A DNA stretch of 64,000 bases from Rhodocyclales bacterium (GCA_016214145.1 JACRPA010000002.1:930001-994000); one strand, 5' to 3'. Counted from the first letter of the stretch, positions 17,817 to 26,273 are shown. Notes: a model not told the origin generated them from the letters alone. Numbers and translations: made by a program.

Positions 17817-17849
17817 GAAAAAGCCCGCACCCTGCGAAGGGGCGGGCTT
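17817..17849 (-). terminator. rho-independent terminator of the cold-shock gene
   Basis: Read on the minus strand: AAGCCCGC, a 13-nt loop, GCGGGCTT and a T tract. It lies about 60 bp after the csp stop. Confidence 0.8.
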
Positions 17850-17909
17850 CCGCAATTCCGGATAGCGCAAGCGGCAGCGGGCAGCGCCCGCAACCGGCCA
17901 AAAACCGCC

Positions 17910-18113
17910 TCAGGCGGCCTGGATGTTCGAGGCTTGCTTGCCTTTCGGGCCCTGCGTCACCTCGAAGGAGACTTTCTGCCCTTCCTTGAGCGTCTTGAAG
18001 CCGCCCATCTGGATCGCCGAGAAATGGGCGAACAGATCCTCGCTGCCGTCATCCGGCGTGATGAATCCGAAACCCTTGGAGTCGTTGAACCACTTAACAG
18101 TACCGGTTGCCAT
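17910..18113 (-). CDS. cspA: cold-shock domain protein
   Basis: The 67-residue protein is a single OB-fold RNA chaperone with both nucleic-acid motifs, [11 protein letters not shown] and [10 protein letters not shown]. Such proteins melt RNA secondary structure during cold or growth transitions. GAGGAAAG precedes the ATG. The long region upstream (18114-18463) would allow a structured 5' leader, and a GC hairpin (CCGGGC/GCCCGG) lies at 18142-18158. The paralogue type (CspA, CspC, CspD) cannot be told from sequence alone. Confidence 0.95.
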   Translation of the reverse strand: MATGTVKWFNDSKGFGFITPDDGSEDLFAHFSAIQMGGFKTLKEGQKVSFEVTQGPKGKQASNIQAA

Positions 18114-18463
18114 AAAGCTCTTTCCTCATGTTGAACGTCTGGCCGGGCGGTAAGCCCGGATGTTTGTTGCTAAAGCACGCGACAACCACGGGAGCGAAGC
18201 GGGATTCGGGAAGAAACGCAGCGTCCAACCAGCGGTATTGCATAGACTTTGTGACAAACACGCATGGATTTTTACGCCAATCAAATACGGCACGTCAAGG
18301 GTTTTGACAGGTTTTTTCATGCTGCACGACAGCAATTTGTGGCTTTTTTACACGACGCTTCACGGCTGCATTTTTTTGCATTGGCGCATCGCCTCGCATC
18401 CGCCGATCGATGCCGTATCTCGCATCGTGTTGCAGATTCGTTTTTTCTCATTAGAATTGGATC
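18114..18463. other. 350-bp divergent intergenic region cspA/clpS
   Basis: No gene is seen. It should contain the csp promoter with a long leader on the minus strand and the clpS promoter on the plus strand. Base composition drops towards AT around 18250-18460, as expected for promoters. Confidence 0.6.
18430..18457 (+). promoter_or_regulatory. putative sigma-70 promoter of clpS
   Basis: TTGCAG (18430-18435) and TAGAAT (18452-18457) with a 16-bp spacer. Transcription would begin at or next to the clpS ATG (18464), implying a leaderless message if this is the promoter used. No clear ribosome site precedes the ATG. Confidence 0.5.
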
Positions 18464-18772
18464 ATGGCTACGCGCAAGCAGAGCGAATCGGTGCTCGAAG
18501 CGGAGCGGACCAAGACCAAGCCGCCACCGCTGTTCAAGGTTTTGCTGTTAAATGACGATTACACGCCCATGGACTTCGTGATCGTCGTGCTGCAAAAATT
18601 TTTTAGCATGAGCCGCGAACAAGCGACGCGAATCATGCTCAAAGTGCACAGGGAAGGCGCCGGCGTCTGCGGCGTCTTTCCGCGGGATGTGGCCGCCACC
18701 AAGGTTGAACTGGTGACCGGCTACGCCCGGGAGCACCAGCATCCGCTGGCGTGCGTGATGGAGGAAATCTGA
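18464..18772 (+). CDS. clpS: ATP-dependent Clp protease adaptor
   Basis: The 102-residue adaptor delivers N-end-rule substrates to ClpAP. It has a flexible N-terminus and the core [23 protein letters not shown], which forms the N-degron pocket, followed by [20 protein letters not shown]. It lies 1 bp before clpA, the usual arrangement. Confidence 0.96.
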   Translation: MATRKQSESVLEAERTKTKPPPLFKVLLLNDDYTPMDFVIVVLQKFFSMSREQATRIMLKVHREGAGVCGVFPRDVAATKVELVTGYAREHQHPLACVMEEI

Positions 18773-18773
18773 A

Positions 18774-21038
18774 ATGATTGCGCAGGAATTGGAAGTCAGT
18801 CTGCACATGGCCTTTGTCGAGGCGAGGCAGAAGCGCCACGAGTTCATCACCGTGGAGCACCTGCTGCTGGCCCTGCTCGACAACCCTTCGGCCGCCGAGG
18901 TCTTGCGCGCCTGCGCCGCCAACATCGAAGAGTTGCGCAAGGAACTCATCGCCTTCATCGCCGAGCACACGCCGACCGTCGCCGGCACGGACGAAATCGA
19001 CACCCAGCCGACGCTCGGTTTCCAAAGGGTCATCCAGCGCGCCATCCTGCATGTGCAATCCTCCGGCAAGAAGGAGGTCACCGGCGCCAACGTGCTGGTC
19101 GCCATCTTCGGCGAGAAGGACTCGCACGCCGTCTATTTCCTGCAGCGCCAGGGCATCACCCGCCTCGACGTGGTCAATTTCATATCGCACGGCATCACCA
19201 AGGCGCCGGCGCAGGGCGGCCCGCGCAGCGAGGGCGAGCAGCAGGAGCAGGAGCAGGAGGGCCAGCAGGCCGGCGGCGCGCTGGAGAACTACACGCAGAA
19301 TCTCAATGCCCAGGCCCTGATGGGCAAGATCGATCCGCTCATCGGCCGCGACAAGGAACTCGAACGCGTCATCCAGACCCTCTGCCGCCGGCGCAAGAAC
19401 AACCCGCTGCTGGTCGGCGAGGCCGGCGTCGGCAAGACCGCCATCGCCGAAGGCCTGGCGCGGCGCATCGTCGAAGGCCGCGTGCCGGAGATCCTGGCGC
19501 ACGCCCAGATCTACGCCCTCGACATGGGCGCGCTGCTGGCCGGCACCAAGTACCGCGGCGATTTCGAGCAGCGCCTGAAGGCGGTGCTCAAGCAATTGGT
19601 GGACAACCACAACGCCATCCTCTTCATCGACGAGATCCACACCCTGATCGGCGCCGGCGCCGCCTCGGGCGGCACGCTCGACGCCTCCAACCTGCTCAAG
19701 CCCGCCCTCGCTTCCGGCCAGATGAAGTGCATCGGCGCGACCACCTACACCGAGTACCGCGGCGTCTTCGAGAAGGACCACGCCCTGTCGCGGCGCTTCC
19801 AGAAGATCGACGTCAACGAGCCCTCCGTCGAGGAGACCGTCTCCATCCTGAAGGGCCTCAAGACGCGCTTCGAGCAGCACCACGGCGTGAAGTACTCGGC
19901 GCAGGCCATCTCCAGCGCCGCCGAGCTCTCCGCCCGCTACATCGGCGACCGCCACCTGCCGGACAAGGCCATCGACGTCATCGACGAGGCCGGCGCGGCG
20001 CAGCGCATCCTGCCGAAATCGAAGCAGAAGAAGGTCATCGGCAAGATGGAGATCGAGGAGATCGTCGCCAAGATCGCCCGCGTGCCGTCGCAGCACATTT
20101 CCACAGACGACCGCGCCGCGCTGAGAAACCTCGACCGCGACCTGAAATCCGTCGTGTTCGGCCAGGACAGGGCCATCGAGGCGCTGACGAAGGCCATCAA
20201 GATGTCGCGTTCCGGCCTCGGCAATCCGTCGAAGCCGATCGGCAGCTTCCTCTTCTCCGGCCCGACCGGCGTCGGCAAGACCGAGGTCGCCCGCCAGCTC
20301 GCCTACTGCATGGGCATCGAACTGGTGCGCTTCGACATGTCCGAGTACATGGAGCGGCATGCCGTCTCGCGCCTGATCGGCGCGCCGCCCGGCTACGTCG
20401 GCTTCGACCAGGGCGGCCAGCTCACCGAGGCCATCACCAAGAAGCCGCACGCCGTGCTGCTGCTCGACGAGATCGAGAAGGCGCACCAGGACATCTACAA
20501 CATCCTGCTGCAGGTGATGGACCACGGCACGCTGACCGACAACAACGGCCGCAAGACGGACTTCCGCAACGTCGTCATCGTCATGACCACCAACGCCGGC
20601 GCCGAAATGCTGCAGAAGGGCGGCATCGGCTTCTCGATTTCGCGCGCGGCGGGCGACGAGATGGCGGAGATCAAGCGCATGTTCTCGCCGGAGTTCCGCA
20701 ACCGGCTCGACGCCACCATCTCCTTCGCCGCGCTCGACCACGAGGTCATCCTGCGCGTGGTGGACAAGTTCCTCATGCAGCTGGAAGCCCAGCTGCACGA
20801 GAAGAAGGTCGAGGCCGTGTTCACCGACAAGCTGAAGGACTGGCTGGCCGAGAGGGGCTTCGATCCGCTCATGGGCGCCCGCCCGATGGCGCGCCTCATC
20901 CAGGACACCATCCGCTCCGCGCTGGCCGACGAGCTGCTGTTCGGCCGGCTCGCCAATGGCGGCCGCGTCACCATCGACCTGGACGGCGAGCAGAAAGTGA
21001 AGCTGCTCTACGACGAGGTGGCCGAGCCGGTCGTCTGA
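18774..21038 (+). CDS. clpA: ATP-dependent Clp protease ATP-binding subunit
   Basis: The 754-residue AAA+ unfoldase has a Clp N-domain (about 1-145), a Q/E-rich linker ([15 protein letters not shown]), and two ATPase modules: Walker [10 protein letters not shown] with [12 protein letters not shown], and GPTGVGKTE with [10 protein letters not shown]. It unfolds substrates for ClpP and is guided by ClpS. The linker, the length and clpS next door identify ClpA rather than ClpB or ClpC. A terminator lies 19 bp after the stop. Confidence 0.97.
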   Translation: MIAQELEVSLHMAFVEARQKRHEFITVEHLLLALLDNPSAAEVLRACAANIEELRKELIAFIAEHTPTVAGTDEIDTQPTLGFQRVIQRAILHVQSSGKKEVTGANVLVAIFGEKDSHAVYFLQRQGITRLDVVNFISHGITKAPAQGGPRSEGEQQEQEQEGQQAGGALENYTQNLNAQALMGKIDPLIGRDKELERVIQTLCRRRKNNPLLVGEAGVGKTAIAEGLARRIVEGRVPEILAHAQIYALDMGALLAGTKYRGDFEQRLKAVLKQLVDNHNAILFIDEIHTLIGAGAASGGTLDASNLLKPALASGQMKCIGATTYTEYRGVFEKDHALSRRFQKIDVNEPSVEETVSILKGLKTRFEQHHGVKYSAQAISSAAELSARYIGDRHLPDKAIDVIDEAGAAQRILPKSKQKKVIGKMEIEEIVAKIARVPSQHISTDDRAALRNLDRDLKSVVFGQDRAIEALTKAIKMSRSGLGNPSKPIGSFLFSGPTGVGKTEVARQLAYCMGIELVRFDMSEYMERHAVSRLIGAPPGYVGFDQGGQLTEAITKKPHAVLLLDEIEKAHQDIYNILLQVMDHGTLTDNNGRKTDFRNVVIVMTTNAGAEMLQKGGIGFSISRAAGDEMAEIKRMFSPEFRNRLDATISFAALDHEVILRVVDKFLMQLEAQLHEKKVEAVFTDKLKDWLAERGFDPLMGARPMARLIQDTIRSALADELLFGRLANGGRVTIDLDGEQKVKLLYDEVAEPVV

Positions 21039-21056
21039 TTCTTCCCTGCTTCGGCA

Positions 21057-21083
21057 AACGGCGGCTACAATGCCGCCGTTTTT
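21057..21083 (+). terminator. rho-independent terminator after clpA
   Basis: A perfect 9-bp stem (AACGGCGGC and complement), 6-nt loop and T5. It separates clpA from rraA. Confidence 0.85.
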
Positions 21084-21100
21084 ATTTCAGGTACAGGCCC

Positions 21101-21598
21101 ATGAATTACCAGACCGCCGATCTCTGCGACAAATACGAAGACCGGCTGCGCGCCGGCGAGCTGCGCGTGCTCGATCCGATGTTGAATTCCTATGGTGGCC
21201 TTGAAGCTTTTCACGGCCGCATCGCCACGCTCAAGCTGTTCGAGGACAACTCGCTGGTGCGCAAGGCGCTGGAGTCGCCCGGCGAGGGCCGCGTGCTGGT
21301 CATCGACGGCGGCGGCAGCCTGCGCTGCGCCTTGGTCGGCGACCAGTTGGCGGCGCTCGGCGTGAAGCACGGCTGGGCCGGCATCGTCGTGTACGGCTGC
21401 ATCCGCGACTCGCGCGCCATCGGCGAGATGGACATCGGCGTGCTGGCGCTCGACACGCATCCGCTGAAGAGCATCAAGAAAAACGTCGGTGAAACGGATA
21501 TCGCCGTCAGCTTTGGCGGCGTCACCTTCGTTCCCGGCCATTACCTGTACGCCGACGAGGACGGCGTGCTGGTTTCGCCCACTGCGCTACTGGCCTGA
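21101..21598 (+). CDS. rraA: RraA-family protein (RNase E regulator-like or HMG aldolase-like)
   Basis: The 165-residue protein has the family fold motifs RVLVIDGGGSLRCALVGDQLA and GWAGIVVYGCIRDSRAI, which includes the R-D pair, then VPGHYLYADEDGVLVS. E. coli RraA inhibits RNase E, but many members are HMG/CHA aldolases or of unknown function. This one keeps the G-x20-R-D metal-binding pattern of aldolases, so either role remains possible. The ATG at 21101 follows the clpA terminator. Confidence 0.88.
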   Translation: MNYQTADLCDKYEDRLRAGELRVLDPMLNSYGGLEAFHGRIATLKLFEDNSLVRKALESPGEGRVLVIDGGGSLRCALVGDQLAALGVKHGWAGIVVYGCIRDSRAIGEMDIGVLALDTHPLKSIKKNVGETDIAVSFGGVTFVPGHYLYADEDGVLVSPTALLA

Positions 21599-21610
21599 GC
21601 GCCGCGGCAG

Positions 21611-21635
21611 CCGCCGTATCACGGAGACTGACATT
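21611..21635 (-). repeat. dispersed 25-bp motif, copy 3
   Basis: On the minus strand AATGTCAGTC, spacer TCCGTGAT, ACGGCGG (15 of 17 fixed positions), 13 bp after the rraA stop. Confidence 0.7.
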
Positions 21636-21673
21636 TGCTGCAATGCAGCACATATTTCATTTCACGAAATGAA
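21636..21673. promoter_or_regulatory. two adjacent short palindromes upstream of aceA
   Basis: TGCTGCA-A-TGCAGCA (21636-21650) and TTCATTTC-AC-GAAATGAA (21656-21673) are perfect inverted repeats lying side by side at the border of an AT-rich stretch, about 200 bp before aceA. They are candidate operators. No T run follows, so termination is unlikely. Confidence 0.5.
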
Positions 21674-21862
21674 CTGCGTTTTACTATTCGGAATATTTTA
21701 CGTATTTTATTGTTTTTAATAATTTAATAAATTATATATAAGACTTGGTTTTTTGGTGTTGCTTCGCAAAATCCCCTCTATACTTCCGCCCAGTGGCATC
21801 GCCGTCAGGCAACGACCGAACGGCCATTTTTCAACCCCCAAGCATTGACGAAGAGGATTGCG

Positions 21863-23173
21863 ATGAACAACGAACTCGAAATTGCCAAGCTGAAAAAAGA
21901 CTGGGCGGAGAACCCCCGCTGGAAGAACATCAAGCGCGGCTACACGGCGGAAGACGTCGTCCGCCTGCGCGGCTCGCTCGCCATCGAGCACACCCTCGCC
22001 CGCCGCGGCGCCGAGAAGCTGTGGAGCCTGGTGAACAACGAGCCCTTCGTCAATGCGCTCGGCGCCCTCACCGGCAACCAGGCCATGCAGCAGGTGAAGG
22101 CCGGCCTCAAGGCCATCTACCTCTCCGGCTGGCAGGTCGCGGGCGACGCCAACATCGCCGGCGAGATGTACCCCGACCAGTCGCTCTACCCCGCCAATTC
22201 CGTGCCGCTGGTGGTCAAGCGCATCAACAACACCTTCCAGCGCTGCGACCAGATCCAGTGGTCCGAGGGCAAGCGCCCCGGCGACGAAGGCTATCTCGAC
22301 TACTACGCCCCGATCGTGGCCGACGCCGAAGCCGGCTTCGGCGGCGTGCTCAACGCCTTCGAACTGATGAAGGCCATGATCGAAGCCGGCGCCGCCGGCG
22401 TGCATTGGGAAGACCAGCTCGCCTCCGTCAAGAAGTGCGGCCACATGGGCGGCAAGGTGCTCGTGCCCTCGCGCGAAGCCGTCGCCAAGCTGGTCGCCGC
22501 GCGCCTCGCCGCCGACGTGATGGGCGTGCCGACCCTGGTCGTCGCCCGCACCGACGCCGAAGCCGCCGACCTCATCACCAGCGACGTCGACGCCAACGAC
22601 AAGCCATTCTGCACCGGCGAGCGCACCGTCGAAGGCTTCTACAAGACCAAGCCGGGCCTCGACCAGGCCATCTCGCGCGGCCTCGCCTACGCGCCCTGGG
22701 CCGACCTGGTGTGGTGCGAGACCGGCAAGCCGGACCTCGTCTTCGCCAGGAAATTCGCCGAAGCGATCCACAAGCAGTTCCCCGGCAAGCTGCTCGCCTA
22801 CAACTGCTCGCCTTCCTTCAACTGGAAGAAGAACCTCGACGACGCCACCATCGCCAAGTTCCAGAAGGAACTCGGCGCCATGGGCTACAAGTTCCAGTTC
22901 ATCACCCTGGCCGGCTTCCACAGCCTCAACTACTCGATGTTCAACCTGGCCCACGGCTACGCCCGCAACCAGATGAGCGCCTTCGTCGAGTTGCAGGAGG
23001 CCGAGTTCGCCGCCGCCGAGAAAGGCTTCACCGCCGTCAAGCACCAGCGCGAAGTTGGCACCGGCTACTTCGATGCCGTCACCACGACGATCGAGCGCGA
23101 CGCTTCCACCGCCGCCCTCAAGGGTTCGACGGAAGACGAGCAGTTCTTCGACAGGAAGGCGGCCAGTCACTAA
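21863..23173 (+). CDS. aceA: isocitrate lyase
   Basis: The 436-residue enzyme cleaves isocitrate to succinate and glyoxylate, first step of the glyoxylate shunt. [17 protein letters not shown] contains the catalytic cysteine signature, and [19 protein letters not shown] and [16 protein letters not shown] complete the active site. The ATG at 21863 has AGAGGA upstream; an in-frame ATG at 21845 is less likely. It has its own terminator and an AT-rich upstream region with two palindromes. The partner aceB is at 36982. Confidence 0.97.
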   Translation: MNNELEIAKLKKDWAENPRWKNIKRGYTAEDVVRLRGSLAIEHTLARRGAEKLWSLVNNEPFVNALGALTGNQAMQQVKAGLKAIYLSGWQVAGDANIAGEMYPDQSLYPANSVPLVVKRINNTFQRCDQIQWSEGKRPGDEGYLDYYAPIVADAEAGFGGVLNAFELMKAMIEAGAAGVHWEDQLASVKKCGHMGGKVLVPSREAVAKLVAARLAADVMGVPTLVVARTDAEAADLITSDVDANDKPFCTGERTVEGFYKTKPGLDQAISRGLAYAPWADLVWCETGKPDLVFARKFAEAIHKQFPGKLLAYNCSPSFNWKKNLDDATIAKFQKELGAMGYKFQFITLAGFHSLNYSMFNLAHGYARNQMSAFVELQEAEFAAAEKGFTAVKHQREVGTGYFDAVTTTIERDASTAALKGSTEDEQFFDRKAASH

Positions 23174-23190
23174 GCCTGATCCGCCTCGGG

Positions 23191-23220
23191 AAAAAGCCAC
23201 CCCGCGGGGTGGCTTTTTTT
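23191..23220 (+). terminator. rho-independent terminator of aceA
   Basis: GCCACCCC/GGGGTGGC stem flanked by A5 and T7; it begins 18 bp after the stop and is probably bidirectional. Confidence 0.92.
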
Positions 23221-23260
23221 CGCATGTAAAATGGCCCCTGATCGCAGAAAAGGAAGCCTC

Positions 23261-23731
23261 ATGAAAACGCATTGCCTCGCCGCCGCCCTGTCGCTGGGAG
23301 CGGCGCTCCCCGCCTTCGCCGACACCCTCGCCTGCCCCGATCCCGCCGCCGCCGTGCAGGTCGCCACCTGTCCCTCGGAAGGCGAGCTGCAATACACCTA
23401 CACCGGCTACTGCGGCAACGATGCCCGCCTGTACGCCAAGGATGAGAACTGCGCCGACTACCAGAGCTACCGTCGCCTGAAGAACGTCGCGCTGTGGGAA
23501 TCGGCCGACGGCGCCTTCCAGGCCTACATCTCCTGCGACCTGCCGGCCGGCGCGCTGAAGAATCTCAAGCCCGTATCCATCGCCGTCAGCAAACAAGGCA
23601 AGCTGACGCGCCTCGCCTGCAGCTATCCGGAAGGCATCCTCTTCACCCACCGCAGCAAGGCGCAATGCAAGGTGCAGGGCGACGGCAACTGCGCCGCCGA
23701 CCCGGCCGCCTGCAAGGCCAGCTGCGACTGA
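23261..23731 (+). CDS. secreted cysteine-rich protein of unknown function
   Basis: I do not recognise this 156-residue protein. A signal peptide (CLAAALSLGAALPAFA) is followed by a domain with many cysteines in spaced pairs (LACPDP, ATCPSEG, GYCGND, ENCADY, ISCDLP, LACSYP, AQCKVQ, GNCAAD, ACKASC). This suggests a small periplasmic disulfide-bonded fold. AGGAAG precedes the ATG. It stands alone between the aceA terminator and a promoter at 23753. Confidence 0.75.
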   Translation: MKTHCLAAALSLGAALPAFADTLACPDPAAAVQVATCPSEGELQYTYTGYCGNDARLYAKDENCADYQSYRRLKNVALWESADGAFQAYISCDLPAGALKNLKPVSIAVSKQGKLTRLACSYPEGILFTHRSKAQCKVQGDGNCAADPAACKASCD

Positions 23732-23752
23732 CGCCGCACCGGTCCAGCGGGC

Positions 23753-23782
23753 TTGACACCCCGGACTATGTACATATACTGT
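23753..23782 (+). promoter_or_regulatory. strong promoter with GGAC-N14-GTCC palindrome over the -10
   Basis: TTGACA (23753-23758) and TATACT (23775-23780) with a 16-bp spacer are near consensus. GGAC at 23763 and GTCC ending at 23784 flank the -10 as an inverted repeat, with the perfect palindrome TATGTACATA inside. This is a likely repressor site, possibly for the ribbon-helix-helix-like product encoded just downstream. Confidence 0.65.
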
Positions 23783-23812
23783 CCATGTCCATCATTACCA
23801 TTTGGTGCAGCC

Positions 23813-24103
23813 ATGGCAGCAGCAGTCGAACGCATCGTGGTCCAGGCCACGTCCCAGGACAAGAAAGCCATCGCCGCGAAGGCGAAAAAACTTGATCTCC
23901 CCGTCTCCGAGTTGATGCGGCGCGGCGCCTTCGCCTATCGATCCGACGAGACCGACAAGGAAATGGCCGCGCTGGCCGATGCCGCGAAAAAGGCAGCTGA
24001 TCGGGCCGGCTCGGCCATCGACGACGCCCTGGATTTCATCGCCGCAAGCAACAAGCGCATCGCCGCTCTTGAAGCCAGGGCCGCGCGGAAAACCGCCAAA
24101 TGA
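23813..24103 (+). CDS. small ribbon-helix-helix-like protein
   Basis: The 96-residue product starts MAAAVERIVVQATSQDKKAI and continues AKKLDLPVSELMRRGAFAY. A beta strand followed by two helices resembles MetJ/Arc/CopG DNA-binding proteins (about residues 5-40). The rest is an alanine-rich, probably coiled-coil tail. It overlaps the next gene by 4 bp and follows a strong promoter with a palindrome, so self-repression is plausible. No toxin-like partner is recognised, and a role is not known. Confidence 0.65.
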   Translation: MAAAVERIVVQATSQDKKAIAAKAKKLDLPVSELMRRGAFAYRSDETDKEMAALADAAKKAADRAGSAIDDALDFIAASNKRIAALEARAARKTAK

Positions 24104-24294
24104 GCGTCACCGACAAGATCTGGGGCGCGCTGACTTCCATGATCAAGCTGGAAGACAAGGTGAACCGCCAGGCGGAAGCCATGAAATCGCAGCAGCAAAA
24201 GATCGAAGACCTGACCGGGCGCGTAATCCGGCTGGAAGCGCAGCTCGAACTGCTCACCGGCGCGGCCATGGTGAAGAAGCTCAAGGGGCAATAG
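24100..24294 (+). CDS. small coiled-coil protein of unknown function
   Basis: The 64-residue product (MSVTDKIWGALTSMIKLEDK, then a heptad-like helix QQQKIEDLTGRVIRLEAQLE) has no signal peptide or catalytic motif. ATGA overlap with the ribbon-helix-helix-like gene suggests that the two are made together and may form a complex. I do not recognise the family. Confidence 0.6.
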   Translation: MSVTDKIWGALTSMIKLEDKVNRQAEAMKSQQQKIEDLTGRVIRLEAQLELLTGAAMVKKLKGQ

Positions 24295-24300
24295 GCAACC

Positions 24301-24343
24301 CGTTCGCCCTGAGTAGCCTGCGCAGCAGGCGTATCGAAGGGCC
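24301..24343. repeat. dispersed hairpin repeat of the CGTTCGCCCTGAG...GAAGGGC type
   Basis: CGTTCGCCCTGAGTAG begins an imperfect hairpin: GCCCT pairs with AGGGC, and GCCTGC with GCAGGC around a GCA loop. Very similar short elements are scattered through many proteobacterial genomes, usually between genes. It lies 6 bp after the coiled-coil gene. Confidence 0.6.
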
Positions 24344-24362
24344 ATTCCCTCGCCACAACGCC

Positions 24363-24878
24363 GTGCCGATCACCCCCTTCCACTTCGGCCCCGGCGCCCT
24401 CATCAAGGCCGCAGCGCCGCGGCACGTGAGCTGGACGGCCTTCGCGCTCGCCAACGGCCTCATCGACCTCGAACCCATCCTGCTTTTCTTCCTCACCGGC
24501 GAACCGGCGCACCGCTTCTTCCACACTCTGCCCGGCGCCACGCTGGTCGCCCTCGCCGCCGCCTGGCCGGGACGAATCGCCTGCGAAGCCTGGCTGCGTT
24601 TCTGGAACCGACAACTCAATCCGGCGCAGGCAAGATGGCTCGGCTGTCCGGCGACGATCTCATCGAAGCAGGCTTTCATCGGCGCCCTGCTCGGCGCCTG
24701 GAGCCATCTCGCGCTCGACATGGCGATGCACGCCGACGTGCGCCCGCTCTGGCCTGTCATCGAAAACAATCCCTGGCACGGCTGGATGTCGGTCGATGGC
24801 CTGCATGTGCTGTGCGTCGCGAGCGGGCTGGCGGCGCTGGCGGTCTGGAGCGCGATGAAAGCTGTCAGGCGAAGGTGA
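24363..24878 (+). CDS. integral membrane protein, metal-dependent-hydrolase-like
   Basis: The roughly 171-residue protein begins, probably at GTG 24363, with PITPFHFGPGALIKAA and has three or four hydrophobic segments (WTAFALANGLIDLEPILLFF, LVALAAAWPG, ALLGAWSHLALDMAM, VLCVASGLAALAVWS). The H-F-G-P-G start, D-x-E-P and W-S-H-x3-D residues resemble membrane-bound metal-dependent hydrolases of the YdjM/DUF457 kind. There is no good ribosome site before the GTG, so the start is uncertain. Confidence 0.65.
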   Translation: MPITPFHFGPGALIKAAAPRHVSWTAFALANGLIDLEPILLFFLTGEPAHRFFHTLPGATLVALAAAWPGRIACEAWLRFWNRQLNPAQARWLGCPATISSKQAFIGALLGAWSHLALDMAMHADVRPLWPVIENNPWHGWMSVDGLHVLCVASGLAALAVWSAMKAVRRR

Positions 24879-24896
24879 AGGCAGGCATCGGCAGGA

Positions 24897-25090
24897 AAAG
24901 TCAGTCCCTGTGATACGGCGATATATCAAGGCAGGGCGTGTGCTTTCGGCCAGGAGCGGCCTTGTAGGTCGGGCTTCAGCCCGACTTGAGCGCCCGAGCA
25001 ACCGCCGCTGTCGGCCTGAAGGCCGACCTACAGACAAACGGCCGCAACGGGCACATAGCACTCCTTCGCCGTACTGGCGAGACTGACTTT
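24897..25090. repeat. 194-bp MITE-like unit bounded by inverted copies of the dispersed motif (copies 4 and 5)
   Basis: The left end (24897-24921) reads AAAGTCAGTC, CCTGTGAT, ACGGCGA. The right end (25066-25090), on the other strand, reads AAAGTCAGTC, TCGCCAGT, ACGGCGA. Similarity extends outward as CAGGA on both sides. The inside holds a REP-like doublet and no open frame. A miniature inverted-repeat element is one reading; chance pairing of two motif copies is another. Confidence 0.5.
24963..25032. repeat. REP-like palindromic doublet
   Basis: Two perfect hairpins, GTCGGGCT/AGCCCGAC (24968-24985) and GTCGGCCT/AGGCCGAC (25010-25027), are bracketed by TGTAGGTCGG and its complement. The TGTAGGTCGGGCTT... 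type is a common extragenic repeat in proteobacteria. Confidence 0.75.
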
Positions 25091-25123
25091 TCCTGGACGA
25101 TTCGAGCCCCCAAGCGGTTTTCC

Positions 25124-25148
25124 TCGCCGTATCGCAGGGACTGACTTT
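25124..25148 (-). repeat. dispersed 25-bp motif, copy 6
   Basis: On the minus strand AAAGTCAGTC, spacer CCTGCGAT, ACGGCGA: all 17 fixed positions match. It is intergenic, 33 bp beyond copy 5 and in the same orientation. Confidence 0.85.
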
Positions 25149-25215
25149 CCCGGTTGTTGCTGACGGAGCATTCGGGCGGGCGGAATGCGGAACGTGTTGC
25201 CCCTCACCCCTGCTG

Positions 25216-25241
25216 CCCTCTCCCCGCTCGCGGGGAGAGGG
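25216..25241. repeat. CCCTCTCCCCG hairpin repeat
   Basis: Perfect 11-bp arms (CCCTCTCCCCG and complement) around CTCG. It lies just past the 3' end of the RcnB-like gene and could serve as its terminator hairpin, though no T run follows. A second element of this type is at 25753. Confidence 0.65.
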
Positions 25242-25253
25242 GGAATGTGAAGG

Positions 25254-25715
25254 CTAACGAACGAGATCCTCGACGGCGTCGAGCACCATGCTGCTGCCGA
25301 CGGCGATGAGCAGGATGTCGGCGGCGACGCGGACGTAGCGGTGGCCGGCGGGCGGCGGGGGCAGGCGCATGAGCAGGTCGCGCGGCAAATCGTAGTAGCG
25401 CAGGTCGCCGGGCAGCGGGCGGCCCACGCCCCACTTCTTCGCCTGGCCGGGCGGCATGCAGCCGTTGTTCTTCTTGGCCAGGCCCGGCGGGCATTTTTTG
25501 CCGGGATGGCTTTGCCCGCCGTAGTACTCGGCGATAAGGTGGCGGTGCTGGTCGGTGAAGCGGGAGGCCGATTGGCCGCCGTGCTGCTCGACGCGTTCCT
25601 CGTGTTTCTTGCCTTTGCCTTTGCCGCCGCCGGCCCAGTCGGGCTTGTCGGCGAGGGTTGGGGTGGCGGCGAGTAAAGCGGAAAGTGCGAGTGAGGCGAC
25701 GATTGAGTTTTTCAT
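25254..25715 (-). CDS. exported RcnB-like protein
   Basis: The 153-residue protein has a signal peptide (IVASLALSALLAATPTLA). A Lys/Gly/His-rich segment (WAGGGKGKGKKHEERVEQHGG) comes next, then PLPGDLRYYDLPRDLLMRLP and YVRVAADILLIAVGSSMVLDAVEDL, the C-terminal signature of RcnB/YohN-type periplasmic proteins. RcnB affects nickel and cobalt homeostasis in E. coli. The start at 25715 has AGGAGAAG upstream. It is flanked on both sides by CCCTCTCCCC-type repeats. Confidence 0.8.
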   Translation of the reverse strand: MKNSIVASLALSALLAATPTLADKPDWAGGGKGKGKKHEERVEQHGGQSASRFTDQHRHLIAEYYGGQSHPGKKCPPGLAKKNNGCMPPGQAKKWGVGRPLPGDLRYYDLPRDLLMRLPPPPAGHRYVRVAADILLIAVGSSMVLDAVEDLVR

Positions 25716-25752
25716 GGGGCTTCTCCTGCCTGGTTTGTGTGGGACATGGGGG

Positions 25753-25797
25753 TTGTTCCCCCTCTCCCCCGGCCCCTCTCCCACGAGGGGAGAGGGG
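25753..25797. repeat. CCCTCTCCC hairpin repeat, second element
   Basis: CCCCTCTCCC and GGGGAGAGGGG form a hairpin around ACGA, preceded by a second CCCTCTCCCC half. With the element at 25216 it brackets the RcnB-like gene, a pattern that could reflect repeat-mediated movement. Confidence 0.6.
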
Positions 25798-25802
25798 AGT
25801 GT

Positions 25803-26273
25803 CTACAGAAAACGATCGAGCAGTTTGCGGCTGGCGGTGTCGAGGCCGTTGATATCGCGCACGAGGAAGTGGATGCCGTGGCTGTCCTCGATGAGCAGGC
25901 CGGACTTGCCGAGGCGGCGGATGAACTCTTCGCCCCACAGCACCAGGCTGGTTTCGCCGCGGTCGGTGTCGACCTGCCAGGTGCTCGGCGTGGCGAAGCT
26001 CGACACTGTGCGGATGCGGCGGATCTCCGGCATGAATTCGCGCCGGCCGAGTTCCTCTTCCACCAGTTGCCGCAGCGCCGCAGGCGCCGTGTCGAGATGC
26101 TCGATCCAGCCGGCCTCGTGGCCGTCGGGGCCGATCAGGGCGATGCCTTCGCCGGGCGCGGCGATGGGAAAGGCCCGCACCGGCACGACGCCTTCGACGA
26201 CATCGCCGTCGGCGGCGGTGAGGACGAGCTTGCCGAAGGCGTTGCGCGTCAGTTGAAAATCCGTCTCCATCAT
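25803..26273 (-). CDS. DUF1854 protein linked to cyanophycin metabolism
   Basis: The 156-residue cytoplasmic protein contains the DUF1854 pattern: VVPVRAFPIAAPGEGIALIGPDG, LEEELGRREFMPEI-like text and STWQVDTDRG. In betaproteobacteria this family travels with a distinctive ABC exporter beside cphA genes, as here. Its biochemical role is unknown. The start overlaps the ABC gene stop (ATGATGA), so the two are translated together. A second ATG at 26270 is equally possible. Confidence 0.85.
   Translation of the reverse strand: MMETDFQLTRNAFGKLVLTAADGDVVEGVVPVRAFPIAAPGEGIALIGPDGHEAGWIEHLDTAPAALRQLVEEELGRREFMPEIRRIRTVSSFATPSTWQVDTDRGETSLVLWGEEFIRRLGKSGLLIEDSHGIHFLVRDINGLDTASRKLLDRFL

Larger units (their letters stand above)
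24879..25253. other. 375-bp gene-free, repeat-dense region
   Basis: No gene is seen. The stretch holds three copies of the dispersed 25-bp motif (two of them as inverted ends of a 194-bp unit), a REP-like doublet and a CCCTCTCCCC hairpin, and seems to be a landing zone for small repeats. Confidence 0.75.

Noticed and set aside
18791-18815. GAAGTCAGTC inside clpA as another motif copy
   Set aside because: The ACGGCGA half is missing, and the codons encode the conserved ClpA start LEVSLHMAF.
23753-23790. LexA/SOS box at the promoter before the ribbon-helix-helix-like gene
   Set aside because: Only one CTGT half is present; the partner ACAG at the right spacing is missing.
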